Shown here: one piece after another, positions 16,722 through 25,704 of the stretch
Numbering within the stretch: the first letter of the stretch is position 1
How the letters are laid out: each line of letters opens with the position of its first letter
NCBI RefSeq assembly: GCF_022179385.1
Contig: NZ_BPQS01000002.1
Location: 1-64,000 of the forward strand
Direction: 5' to 3'
Length of the DNA: 64,000 nt
DNA from: Methylobacterium longum
Lineage (GTDB): Bacteria > Pseudomonadota > Alphaproteobacteria > Rhizobiales > Beijerinckiaceae
The notes under the pieces: generated by a model
Told to the model about the DNA's origin: nothing
The model's database searches: none
Seen by the model: the letters and a program-made list of their open reading frames with translations, nothing else
Program-made: the position numbers and the translations under genes

Positions 16722-17006
16722 TCAGTTCGCTGCGATGGCGGAGGGATGTTGCGCCAGGGGCGTGACGCTGATCGTCATGTACGGGTAGAGCGGCAGCGCC
16801 GTCAGGGTCTCGTGAAGGTCATCGTTGCTGGCGACGTCGAACACGCTGTAATTGGCATATTGTCCGGCGATGCGCCAAAGGTGCCGCCACTTGCCCTCCC
16901 GCTGAAGCCTCTGGGCGTAGGCCTTCTCGTCTGCCTTCAGGCGATCCGCCTCCCCCTTCGGGAGGGTGGCGGGGATATCGACCAGCATGTGGACCATGTA
17001 GAGCAC
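16722..17006 (-). CDS. Muconolactone delta-isomerase-like protein
   Basis: A 94-residue protein of the muconolactone isomerase (CatC) fold. The start MLYMVHMLVDIPATLPKGEAD and the segment AQRLQREGKWRHLWRIAGQYANYSVFD match the family, which is normally 90-96 residues and decameric. The family's true members convert muconolactone to beta-ketoadipate enol-lactone in catechol degradation. Here no catA or catB is in the window, so the name marks the fold and not a proven pathway. First gene of a run with the YciI-like gene and the binding protein. Confidence 0.85.
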   Translation of the reverse strand: MLYMVHMLVDIPATLPKGEADRLKADEKAYAQRLQREGKWRHLWRIAGQYANYSVFDVASNDDLHETLTALPLYPYMTISVTPLAQHPSAIAAN

Positions 17007-17319
17007 GGATGCTTCTCCTGTGCCGGCCGGGTGTCAGGAACGCCCCTGGCCGGCGATGCGCTTCGACGGCGATCATCGCAGGACCGATGGGTTCCGAGCA
17101 GACGGGCGGCGGTGTCGGTCAGGCGATCCCGACCTTCGTGACGGGTGCGCGTCCCATGGTGCTCTTCCGCCTGAGCTTGGACAGGCCCCTGACCGACCCG
17201 ATCGAGGACGGTTGGACGCGATTGTTCCAGACTTGGGCCCGCGCCGGGTCCGCCGGGCGGCGCAGCCTGTCGGGTCTCGCCCGGCGTCGCAGCAATCTCG
17301 CTGATGCTGCGAACGGCGC

Positions 17320-17344
17320 GGAACGCACCTCGGCAGACGCTGTT
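17320..17344 (+). promoter_or_regulatory. Candidate EcfG (general stress) promoter
   Basis: GGAAC, 16 bases, then TGTT. This resembles the alphaproteobacterial EcfG promoter (GGAAC-N16/17-CGTT) with one mismatch. The -10 half ends 27 bases before the ATG of the glycine-zipper gene, a suitable distance. Confidence 0.4.
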
Positions 17345-17371
17345 ACTTCGCCATCAACGCGGAGAAGAAGC

Positions 17372-17653
17372 ATGCGGCTCTTAGCGACGGCATCGGCCCT
17401 CACGGTTGCGACACTGCTGAGTGTCGGCACCGCGGAGGCGAAAGGATGCATCAAGGGCGCTATCATCGGGGGAATCGCCGGCCACTACCTCGCCGAACGG
17501 GGTGTCGTCGGCGCGGTGGCCGGATGCTTGGCCGGTCGCGCCCTCGCCAATCGCCGCGCCCGCCGCGAAATCGATTACGGCTCCCGTGTGCAGCCGCGTG
17601 GGACCGGGTACGGCGCGCCGCAGCCTTATCCGCGCCGCGACTACCAGTACTGA
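17372..17653 (+). CDS. Small exported glycine-zipper protein
   Basis: A 93-residue protein from the ATG at 17372, preceded by GGAGAAG 6-7 bases upstream. A signal peptide ends at about residue 23 (GTAEA/KG). The next 40 residues hold a glycine-zipper: IKGAIIGGIAGHYLAERG followed by GAVAGCLAGRALANRRAR, of the type found in outer-membrane or stress-related small proteins. The tail is Arg/Tyr/Pro-rich and probably disordered. A longer in-frame reading from 17009 has no ribosome site. The EcfG-like promoter at 17320 would make it a stress-induced envelope protein. Confidence 0.75.
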   Translation: MRLLATASALTVATLLSVGTAEAKGCIKGAIIGGIAGHYLAERGVVGAVAGCLAGRALANRRARREIDYGSRVQPRGTGYGAPQPYPRRDYQY

Positions 17654-17669
17654 CCTCCGGCGCGGGGCG

Positions 17670-17864
17670 CTAAGTCGGCGCCCCCACGGTGACATGCTCG
17701 GCGACGCCGTCGGTCTTGCCGGCGAGGCCCGGCACCTCGTCGAGTTGGCGCAGGTCGGTGAACCGGCCGCGCTCGGCGCGGTAGCGCACGATCTCGAAGC
17801 CGTGCCCCTTCAGGACGGCCACGCCGTCCAGTTGCTCTGCGGTCGCCGTATTGAGGTCGATCAT
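17670..17864 (-). CDS. Small helix-hairpin-helix (ComEA-like) protein
   Basis: A 64-residue protein consisting of one ComEA-like helix-hairpin-helix unit: IDLNTATAEQLDGVAVLKGH, then IVRYRAERGRFTDLRQLDEV and PGLAGKTDGVAEHV. Such units bind DNA non-specifically. Full ComEA proteins carry a membrane anchor; this one has none. Its ATG overlaps the stop of the response regulator by four bases (ATGA), so the two are co-translated. The link to phosphorelay signalling is an inference. Confidence 0.72.
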   Translation of the reverse strand: MIDLNTATAEQLDGVAVLKGHGFEIVRYRAERGRFTDLRQLDEVPGLAGKTDGVAEHVTVGAPT

Positions 17865-18298
17865 CGGGTCTGCTGTCCCTGCTCGGTCATGCTGCGCAGC
17901 GGTTCGGGCTTCTGCCCGTCGGGCAAGATCTCCACGAGGTGATCGCGGATCATCTCGGCCGAGAAGGGTTTGCCGACGAAGTGTGCGCCCTCCGGCACAT
18001 CCCCGGGGCCCGGCCGCGCCTCTCCCGAGGCGATCACGATGGAGATGTGCGGCCATTGGCGCGCCGTCTCGCGGGCGACCGCGAAGCCGTTGCGCGAGCC
18101 CGGCATATGCACGTCCGTGAACAGCAGCACGATCATCGCGTGCTGCGCGCCCAGCAGTGCCAGGGCCTCATCGCCGTCCCGCGCCTCGAAGGTGCGAAAG
18201 CCGGCTTCTTCGAGGATGTCCATCGCGATCATGCGGACCAGCCCGTCATCGTCGACGACGAGGGCGTAGGGGTCTGAGGACGGGCGCGACTGGCTCAT
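17861..18298 (-). CDS. Single-domain response regulator
   Basis: A 145-residue receiver domain with no output domain. The acidic pocket is VVDDDGL (D16-D18), the phospho-acceptor is D62 in FTDVHMPGS, the switch Ser is S91 (IASGE) and the conserved Lys is K110 (VGKPF). The C-terminal 25 residues are polar and Gln-rich. Cytoplasmic. No histidine kinase is adjacent. It is followed, with a four-base overlap, by a helix-hairpin-helix peptide. Confidence 0.9.
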   Translation of the reverse strand: MSQSRPSSDPYALVVDDDGLVRMIAMDILEEAGFRTFEARDGDEALALLGAQHAMIVLLFTDVHMPGSRNGFAVARETARQWPHISIVIASGEARPGPGDVPEGAHFVGKPFSAEMIRDHLVEILPDGQKPEPLRSMTEQGQQTR

Positions 18299-18537
18299 CC
18301 TGTCCCAAGTCCTGATTTATGTAAAAAGTTCTGGGTGTCCTGCCGCGTCCCGGTCGCAGCAGGTCTGCTCCGCTCACAACGATCCACGCACCTCACCACG
18401 AAGCGCCGGGAGCGTGCGCGTCTTCCATCGTCGGCGACGGCGATCGGCGGGACCCGCGGCGATGGATCACCGCATCCGGCGCGTCACGGTCACGCCATGG
18501 GGGCGATCGGGAGCCGGATGTTGAGCGCGCTGGGGGA

Positions 18538-18611
18538 TGGAGCGGGTACCGGGAATCGAACCCGGGTATTCAGCTTGGAAGGCTGCTGCTCTACCATTGA
18601 GCTACACCCGC
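18538..18611 (-). tRNA. tRNA-Gly (anticodon TCC)
   Basis: On the minus strand the sequence begins GCGGGTGTAGCTCAATGGTA and folds as a cloverleaf. The acceptor stem GCGGGTG pairs with TACCCGC, with one G-T. The D arm is GCTC/GAGC, the anticodon loop CTTCCAA gives TCC, and the T arm is CCGGGTTCGATTCCCGG. The CCA end is encoded (18540-18538). All standard tRNA landmarks are present. It lies 46 bases past the stop of the BKACE gene on the same strand. Confidence 0.96.
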
Positions 18612-18657
18612 GCGGCCGGATCGTTAGCACGCCGTCCGGCCCGTGAGAAGACGGTGC

Positions 18658-19500
18658 TCAGGCGAGGCCGAGTGCGGCGCGGGCTTCGGCCGGCGTGGCG
18701 ACGCGGCGGCCGTGGCGGGAGACGGCCTCGGCGGCGAGACCGACGAGTTCGGCGTTGCTCGCCGCAAGCCTGTCCTTCGTGACCCGGATGTTGTCCTCCA
18801 GGCCGGTGCGCACGGCATCGGCCCCGCGGGTGAGTGCCCAGTCCATCACGACGGCCTGGTAGCGGCCGATTCCGGCCGCCGTCCACGTCGCGTCGGGCAG
18901 GATCCGCTTCGTCTCGGCGAGCAGGATGTCGAGCAGATGCTCCTCGGCCGGCATCGCGTTCTGAACGCCCATGACGAACTGCACGTGCGGGCGCGCGTCG
19001 ATCAGGCCGGCGTCCACCAGCCGCTTGGCCCCGTGCAGGTGCGAGAGGTCGAAGATCTCGATCTCGGGCCGGACGCCGTGCTGCTTCATCTGGCCCGCGA
19101 GGTCGCTCACGAGGCTGGCGGAATTCTCGTACACGATCGTCGGGAAGTTGACCGAGCCGGTCGACAGCGAGGCCATGTCGGGCCGGTGCTGGAGCGACAA
19201 TCCCCGGGAGGCGGGATCGCGCCCGCGCCCACCGGTGGAAAACTGCACGATCATCCCGGGGCAATGTCGGCGCAATCCCTCCTGGACGGCTGCGAATCTG
19301 TCCGGGTCGGAGGAGGGCGTCTCGTCGTCGTTGCGCACGTGGATGTGGCAGAGCGTGGCCCCCGCCTCGAAGGCCCGATGGGTCGATTCGATCTGCTCGG
19401 CCACGGTGACCGGCACGGCCGGGTTGTCCGCCTTGCGCGGCACCGAACCGGTGATCGCCACCGCGATCACCACGGGCGCGTCGCTTCGGGATCCTGCCAT
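18658..19500 (-). CDS. BKACE-family protein (3-keto-5-aminohexanoate cleavage enzyme-like)
   Basis: A 280-residue TIM barrel of the beta-keto acid cleavage enzyme family. These zinc enzymes condense a beta-keto acid with acetyl-CoA to give a CoA ester and acetoacetate. The motifs include VVIAVAITGSVPRK, the zinc-binding HIHVRNDD (CHIHVR) with the HxH pair near residues 52-54, and EIEIFDLSHLHGAKRLVDAG. Its natural substrate (3-keto-5-aminohexanoate, dehydrocarnitine or another) cannot be told. The upstream region carries no other gene of lysine fermentation, so a carnitine-like or other substrate is as likely. Confidence 0.88.
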   Translation of the reverse strand: MAGSRSDAPVVIAVAITGSVPRKADNPAVPVTVAEQIESTHRAFEAGATLCHIHVRNDDETPSSDPDRFAAVQEGLRRHCPGMIVQFSTGGRGRDPASRGLSLQHRPDMASLSTGSVNFPTIVYENSASLVSDLAGQMKQHGVRPEIEIFDLSHLHGAKRLVDAGLIDARPHVQFVMGVQNAMPAEEHLLDILLAETKRILPDATWTAAGIGRYQAVVMDWALTRGADAVRTGLEDNIRVTKDRLAASNAELVGLAAEAVSRHGRRVATPAEARAALGLA

Positions 19501-19831
19501 CCGCCTGTTCTCCCCGTCGTCGTATCCGGTGTTCGGAATAGCGCTGTGCGCCCGCTTTCTGAACCAGCCGGCGTCCCGAAGAGGTCCCGGCGGGCGACAT
19601 CTCCGGCGGCCTGACAGGGGTCGCCCGCCTTACGGCCCTCGCGGTCCCGTCGACCGAAGCGCGTCCCCCCCGTCCCCGCGCTTCCGAGGCGCGTTCGCGA
19701 CGCCGCGGTGGCGGAGGAAGATCCCGCCGGCACCCGCTCTGGGTGCCGCACTCAAGGCCGCGGGGACGGCGATCCTCCCGCAGATGGCTCAGAGGCGCGG
19801 TCACGGATGCCGCCTCGCCGGGTCGCCGGCA
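19501..19831. other. Intergenic region without a convincing gene
   Basis: About 330 bases between the BKACE start and the DUF1501 stop. An open minus-strand frame (19467-19751) overlaps the BKACE start and is rich in Arg, Gly and Thr without family features. No terminator or RNA was recognised. Confidence 0.5.
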
Positions 19832-21019
19832 CTACAGGAGGGCCAGATCCGCCGCAGACGCGCTCGGGAAGATCCGGCGCAGGCTGACCTGATCGAGGCC
19901 ATAGAGGCGCTGGAACAGCCCGCCGAGCAATGCGCGGTAGTCGGTCAGTACGGGAGAATCCCGGTTCTGGAACAGGTGCGCCTCGTCGGCGTGCACCTGC
20001 GGCCCCGCGATGCGCCCGCCCCGGACGCCGCCGCCGAGGATCCAGTAGACGCTGCCGTGACCATGATCGGTGCCGCGGTTGCCGTTCTCCCGGAACGTGC
20101 GGCCGAACTCCGACAGGACGACCACGACCGTGTCGGACCAGCCGGGTCCGATTTCCTCTACGAAGCCGGAGAGGCCGCGCCCGAGTTCGCCGAGGCGATC
20201 GGCGAGGTAGCCGGTGCCGGCGCCCTGATTCACGTGGGTGTCCCAGCCGCCGACATCGACGAAGCCGAGGTTGAAGGTGTCGCGCATCAGGCGCCCGATC
20301 CGCCGGGCCGACAGCTCGAAACCCTTGGGCGAAACCGCGCCGCGATCGGCCTGCGCCGCGTGGTCGGAGATCGATTGATAGACGGCGTCGCGGACGCGAA
20401 ACCCCTCGGCCACGGCGGCGGCCAGCTTGGTGTCGCTGTACATGGCGGCGATGAGGCGCGCCTGCCGGTCGTCGATGCCGGGCTTGCCGACGCCGTTGAT
20501 GGCGATGTTCGGCACCGTGTCGCCGCCGCGGAAGATCAGCGGCATCTGGTCGGCGAAGGCGATGGGCCGGACCCGGGTGAGTTCCGCGGCGAGCCTCGCC
20601 ATGAAACCGGAATTGTAGTCGCGGCCCGTGCCGACCGTCTGGCCCATCTCGATCGTGTCCTGCGTCTCGAAATGGCTGCGGGTCAGGTCGTCCGTGCCGG
20701 CGAAGGGCACGAAGGCCGCCTGCCCCATGGCATAGAGCGGCAGGATCGTCTCGCGCAGTGCGGGATGCAGGCTCCAGTCGGCGTCGAGCGCCAGCGCCGC
20801 CCGGGGATCGGCGCCATCCGGCTTGGTGATCGCGAGGTTCGGCCACGACCGGTAGTAGAAGTCGCTGCCGGTGGGGATCACCACGTTGGCGGCGTCGTAG
20901 GCGCCGCGCAGGAAGACCACGAGGAGGCGCGCGTCGGCCTTCGGAGCCGCCCAGACGCGCCCGGCCACGGTGGACAGGCCGAGCGCCGCCGAGGCGCCGA
21001 TCAGGTCGCGACGGTTCAT
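19832..21019 (-). CDS. DUF1501 protein with Tat-type signal
   Basis: A 395-residue protein of the DUF1501 family, which belongs to the alkaline-phosphatase/sulfatase superfamily. The N-terminus MNRRDLIGASAALGLSTVAG contains the twin-arginine (RRDLIG) and a hydrophobic core ending near VWA/APK, so it is likely exported folded by Tat. Family motifs are LLVVFLRGAYDAANVVIP, FETQDTIEMG and VVVVLSEFGRTFRENGNRGTDHGHG. The start is fixed by the ATGA overlap with the DUF1800 stop. The two families occur as a pair in many bacteria; their function is not established. Confidence 0.9.
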   Translation of the reverse strand: MNRRDLIGASAALGLSTVAGRVWAAPKADARLLVVFLRGAYDAANVVIPTGSDFYYRSWPNLAITKPDGADPRAALALDADWSLHPALRETILPLYAMGQAAFVPFAGTDDLTRSHFETQDTIEMGQTVGTGRDYNSGFMARLAAELTRVRPIAFADQMPLIFRGGDTVPNIAINGVGKPGIDDRQARLIAAMYSDTKLAAAVAEGFRVRDAVYQSISDHAAQADRGAVSPKGFELSARRIGRLMRDTFNLGFVDVGGWDTHVNQGAGTGYLADRLGELGRGLSGFVEEIGPGWSDTVVVVLSEFGRTFRENGNRGTDHGHGSVYWILGGGVRGGRIAGPQVHADEAHLFQNRDSPVLTDYRALLGGLFQRLYGLDQVSLRRIFPSASAADLALL

Positions 21020-22539
21020 CGCATGAACTCCGGCGAGGCGAGGTAGAGCGTGTTCCAGTCCTGGGGCGAGACCGCCTGGGCGAGGGCCGCCCGGGTGGGT
21101 TCGGAGAGGGTGGCCGACAGCGTCGAGAAGTAGAGACCGTTGGCCAGAACCGGGAAGGCCGGCTGCTCGACCTGGTCCGGGCCCGGCGGCTTGAACAGGC
21201 CGGCAGGACCCGAGCCGATCAGCCGGGCGATCTCGAACCGGGCGGCGAGCTGGCCCGGTCCGCTCCAGGCGGCCGCGTCGAGGGGGTAGCCGTCCGGCGT
21301 CGAGCGGTTGAACAGGCCCTCGCCGAGGCGGTTGAGCCAACCGAGCACCGGGCTGGCGTTGAGGATCACCCGCCCGTCATAGGCCATGCGAAGGGCCGAG
21401 AACACGTAGCGCGCCGGATCCTTGAAGGCGCCGGTGCGATCGGCCGCGAAGGCCGGCTCGCGCACCAGCGCCTCCATCACGGCGGCGATGTCGCCGTCGG
21501 TACCGCCGAAGACAGTGGCGAGGTGCGCCACCAAGGCGTCCGCCGGCGGCTGACCCAGGAAGTAGGTGGCGAGCGCCTTGGAGACGTTGGTCGCGGTGGC
21601 GGGATGGTGGGCGATCAGGTCCACCGCCTGCTCGACCTCGGGCCATCCCCGTCCCTCGATGTGGGTGCCGAGGAAGGTCTTGTCGCCGTAATCGTGCCGG
21701 TTCGGATTGAAGGCGAACAGGCCGTCGCGGCGGAAGTCGGCGGCGTGCTCCGGCTTGAGCTTCGGGGTCTCGGGTTTCAGCGCGATGCCGACACCGCTGA
21801 GGATCCGGGCCAGCGCCTCCACGTCCCCCTGCGTGTAGCCGGAGCCGACACCCATCGTGTGCAGCTCCATGATCTCGCGGGCGTAGTTCTCGTTGAGGCG
21901 ACCGGCGGCGTTGGCGTCGTTGTCGAGGTAGCGCAGCATCGCCGGGTGGCGCAGGCTCGCCATCAGAAGGTCACGGAACCGCCCGAGCACGTGCGGCCGG
22001 ATCGCCGTATCGAGGTAATCGCCCACTGCGGCCCGCAGGGTCGATTTGCCCTGGTGGATGTTGAAGCGGTTGAACCAGAACCACGTCAGCCGCTCGCGCA
22101 GCTGGTCCGGGCTGTAGAGCGCCCGCAGCACCCAGGCGGACGCGGCGTTGCGGGCGGCCGTATTCAGCGCGGCCTGGAACGCCTGCTGGGCGGCCTTCCT
22201 GGCCTCGGGATCGGCGAGGTCCTTCGCCGCCCTGGCCTGCGCGTCGAGGGCCTGGGCGCGGTCGAACAGGCTGCCGGGTGGCGTCAGCGCGTCGATCTGC
22301 GCCTGCGCGTCCGGCGGAAGGCGCGCCTCGGTCGGCGGGTGGAGCTGCGCCTGCAGCCAGCGCGCCCGGCCCTCGGACGCGAGCTGCGCAAACGCGGAGG
22401 GCGTGGCGCCCCAGGTGAGCGCATCGAGGAAGGCGGCGTCGGCCGCGGCGTGCGCGGCCATGTCCGACGCCCGCGGCGCCGGGACCCCCGCGAGCAGCGC
22501 GGCGGCGACGAGGAGACAGCGTGTGGCTGCGCGCGACAT
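21016..22539 (-). CDS. DUF1800 protein, exported
   Basis: A 507-residue DUF1800 family protein. Signal peptide to about residue 25 (PAPRASD). Family segments are FWFNRFNIHQGKS near 165, RHPAMLRYLDNDAN, ENYAREIMELHTMGVGSGYTQGDVEALARIL and FLGTHIEGRGWPEVEQAVDL. It is the first gene of a coupled pair, its stop overlapping the DUF1501 start by four bases. Members of this pair are periplasmic or secreted and are seen in biofilm and polysaccharide contexts, but no activity has been proven. Confidence 0.9.
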   Translation of the reverse strand: MSRAATRCLLVAAALLAGVPAPRASDMAAHAAADAAFLDALTWGATPSAFAQLASEGRARWLQAQLHPPTEARLPPDAQAQIDALTPPGSLFDRAQALDAQARAAKDLADPEARKAAQQAFQAALNTAARNAASAWVLRALYSPDQLRERLTWFWFNRFNIHQGKSTLRAAVGDYLDTAIRPHVLGRFRDLLMASLRHPAMLRYLDNDANAAGRLNENYAREIMELHTMGVGSGYTQGDVEALARILSGVGIALKPETPKLKPEHAADFRRDGLFAFNPNRHDYGDKTFLGTHIEGRGWPEVEQAVDLIAHHPATATNVSKALATYFLGQPPADALVAHLATVFGGTDGDIAAVMEALVREPAFAADRTGAFKDPARYVFSALRMAYDGRVILNASPVLGWLNRLGEGLFNRSTPDGYPLDAAAWSGPGQLAARFEIARLIGSGPAGLFKPPGPDQVEQPAFPVLANGLYFSTLSATLSEPTRAALAQAVSPQDWNTLYLASPEFMR

Positions 22540-22739
22540 CGGAGCCTCGCGGTGCGTGGATCGGCCCGGGGAGCGTGTTGCCGATCCCCTGTACCGTGCC
22601 TGAAGGCCCGCCCGATGATGCCTGCGTCTTTGCCAATATCGGGGCTTGCCGCTACACGATCCCGAGATCCATCGCTCGGGACTGCGCGAGGCCGCGCGCC
22701 GCGCGCCACCACGTTCCGACGACCCAGAGCGCTCGCTCC

Positions 22740-24353
<1,614 letters not shown>

Positions 24354-24473
24354 AGCCGTCGGACGCGGCTTATCCCATCGACGTCCGCATCCCGCGGCGC
24401 CCGCGTCGACCGGCCTCGCTCCGGCACCCCCGGATGAGGGAAGGAGCGGCGGTCTGCCGTTCCGGCGTTGCGG

Positions 24474-24932
24474 TCAGAACTTCCCCAGCATCGGGAATTC
24501 CACGCTCAGGCTCGACTCCGCCGCCATCGGCGCCTCGCGCTTGCGCGGCTTGCGGTTGAGCACCTGCTTGAGCTTCGTCTTCAGCACCGCCATGTCGAAC
24601 GGCTTCAGGATGAAGGCGTCGGCGCCGGCCTGGTGGGCGAGGTTGATGTCCTCGAAGTCGAAGGACGATTCGGTGAGCATGAAGGGCGTGTTCATCAGCG
24701 CGTCGTCGGCGCGGATCTCGCGCAGCAGGCTGATCCCGTCCATCGGCTCCATGTCGAGATCTGAGATCACCAGGGCGTAGCGGCGCTGCCGCAGCCGCTC
24801 CAGCGCCTCCGGTGCGCTGGTGACGCCCTCGACATCAGGGAAGCCGATGCGGGTCATCAGCATCACGATCAGGCGGAGAAGCTTCTCCTGATCGTCGACG
24901 ATGAGGATCGGGTGCGTATCGCTCTCGGACAT
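24474..24932 (-). CDS. Single-domain response regulator downstream of a BLUF gene
   Basis: A 152-residue receiver domain. Acidic pocket IVDDQEKL (D13, D14), phospho-acceptor D58 (ISDLDMEPMDG), switch T87 (LTESS) and K110 (ILKPFD). The tail of about 30 residues is basic, then polar (VLNRKPRKREAPM), with no DNA-binding domain. The chosen ATG at 24932 lies 8 bases after the BLUF stop, so the two genes form an operon and the regulator may be the output of the light sensor. The cognate kinase is not nearby. Confidence 0.9.
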   Translation of the reverse strand: MSESDTHPILIVDDQEKLLRLIVMLMTRIGFPDVEGVTSAPEALERLRQRRYALVISDLDMEPMDGISLLREIRADDALMNTPFMLTESSFDFEDINLAHQAGADAFILKPFDMAVLKTKLKQVLNRKPRKREAPMAAESSLSVEFPMLGKF

Positions 24933-24940
24933 CGCTCGGC

Positions 24941-25408
24941 TCAGATGAAGAGGTGATCGATGCCCTGGCGGGCCATCGTGTCGGATTGTAGCGAGAGGCA
25001 CAGGCCGTGGATCGCCGAGGCCCTCGGGGTGCCGCGCTGGAGCATGGGCAGAAGGTTGGCCTTGGCGAACAGCGTATCGTTGCTGCTGGTCCGCTGGGCG
25101 CTCTTGAAGGAGTGAACGAACTCCCGCTTGTTGATCTCACGCCACTCGCTGATCTGGACGTCCCGGTGCCGGCTGTCGGCGCTCACCCGGTCGAAGGTCT
25201 CGTGGACCGAGGTACGCTCACCCTCAATCACCTGGCAGGCGAAGTTGCCTTCGATGACCAGGAAGCTCGTGATCACCGCGAATTCATTCTTCTTCTGCGC
25301 CGTGCGGCCGATCTCGCCGATCTGCTCGGACCGCTTGGCCGGGTCCGACGACAGGTTCAGGCGCGAGAAGTAGATGATGTGGACGAGGCTCGTCCGTTTC
25401 GCCCGCAT
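24941..25408 (-). CDS. BLUF-domain (flavin) sensor protein lacking the Trp/Met switch
   Basis: A 155-residue protein with a BLUF fold in residues 6-100. BLUF domains bind FAD and switch hydrogen bonds under blue light. The key flavin-contact residues are present: Y13 (HIIYFSRL), N41 (KKNEF) and Q59 (ACQVIEG), together with the typical VIEGERTSVHETFDRVSADSRH. In the segment EFVHSFKS, the positions usually held by Trp and Met (W-x-M) are Ser100 and Lys102. The rest (about 100-155) is a short helical extension. It is divergent from the flagellar gene flgE, and a response regulator follows it. Light sensing is likely but the photocycle may differ. Confidence 0.88.
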   Translation of the reverse strand: MRAKRTSLVHIIYFSRLNLSSDPAKRSEQIGEIGRTAQKKNEFAVITSFLVIEGNFACQVIEGERTSVHETFDRVSADSRHRDVQISEWREINKREFVHSFKSAQRTSSNDTLFAKANLLPMLQRGTPRASAIHGLCLSLQSDTMARQGIDHLFI

Positions 25409-25640
25409 GATCCCGAGATCCGAAGTCCGCTCAGCGCTTCTCGGCCGGACGCTCCGCGCCCAATCCTAGCCCGCGCCCAGTCTGCGCGCGTGCCGGATAA
25501 TACCCCGTAAACGCCGGGTCGCTCGCGTCGTCGCGACCGGACGGGACGGGCCCGGCAGGATCTGCCGGGTCGCGCCTTCAGGTCGGCGAAGCCTGCCGGG
25601 TCGCGAGCGGGCGATGTTCGATTCACCAGGGACTTAGCGG

Positions 25641-25655
25641 TGGCACGGCGGTTGC
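25641..25655 (+). promoter_or_regulatory. Sigma54 (-24/-12) promoter of flgE
   Basis: The sequence reads TGGCACG, four bases, TTGC, a full match to the sigma54 consensus. Transcription would start near 25667, leaving a leader of about 38 bases before the flgE ATG. Caulobacter late flagellar genes use the same promoter type with the activator FlbD, whose partner gene fliX is in this window. Confidence 0.85.
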
Positions 25656-25704
25656 CACCAGCGGAGTCTGCGGGCCGTCGCGGCGCGCATCGGGATCGCT
25701 CGCC

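Noticed and set aside
18971..21046. Plus-strand open frame of 691 codons
   Set aside because: It is antisense to the BKACE and DUF1501 genes. High GC makes stop codons rare in such frames. No ribosome site or family.
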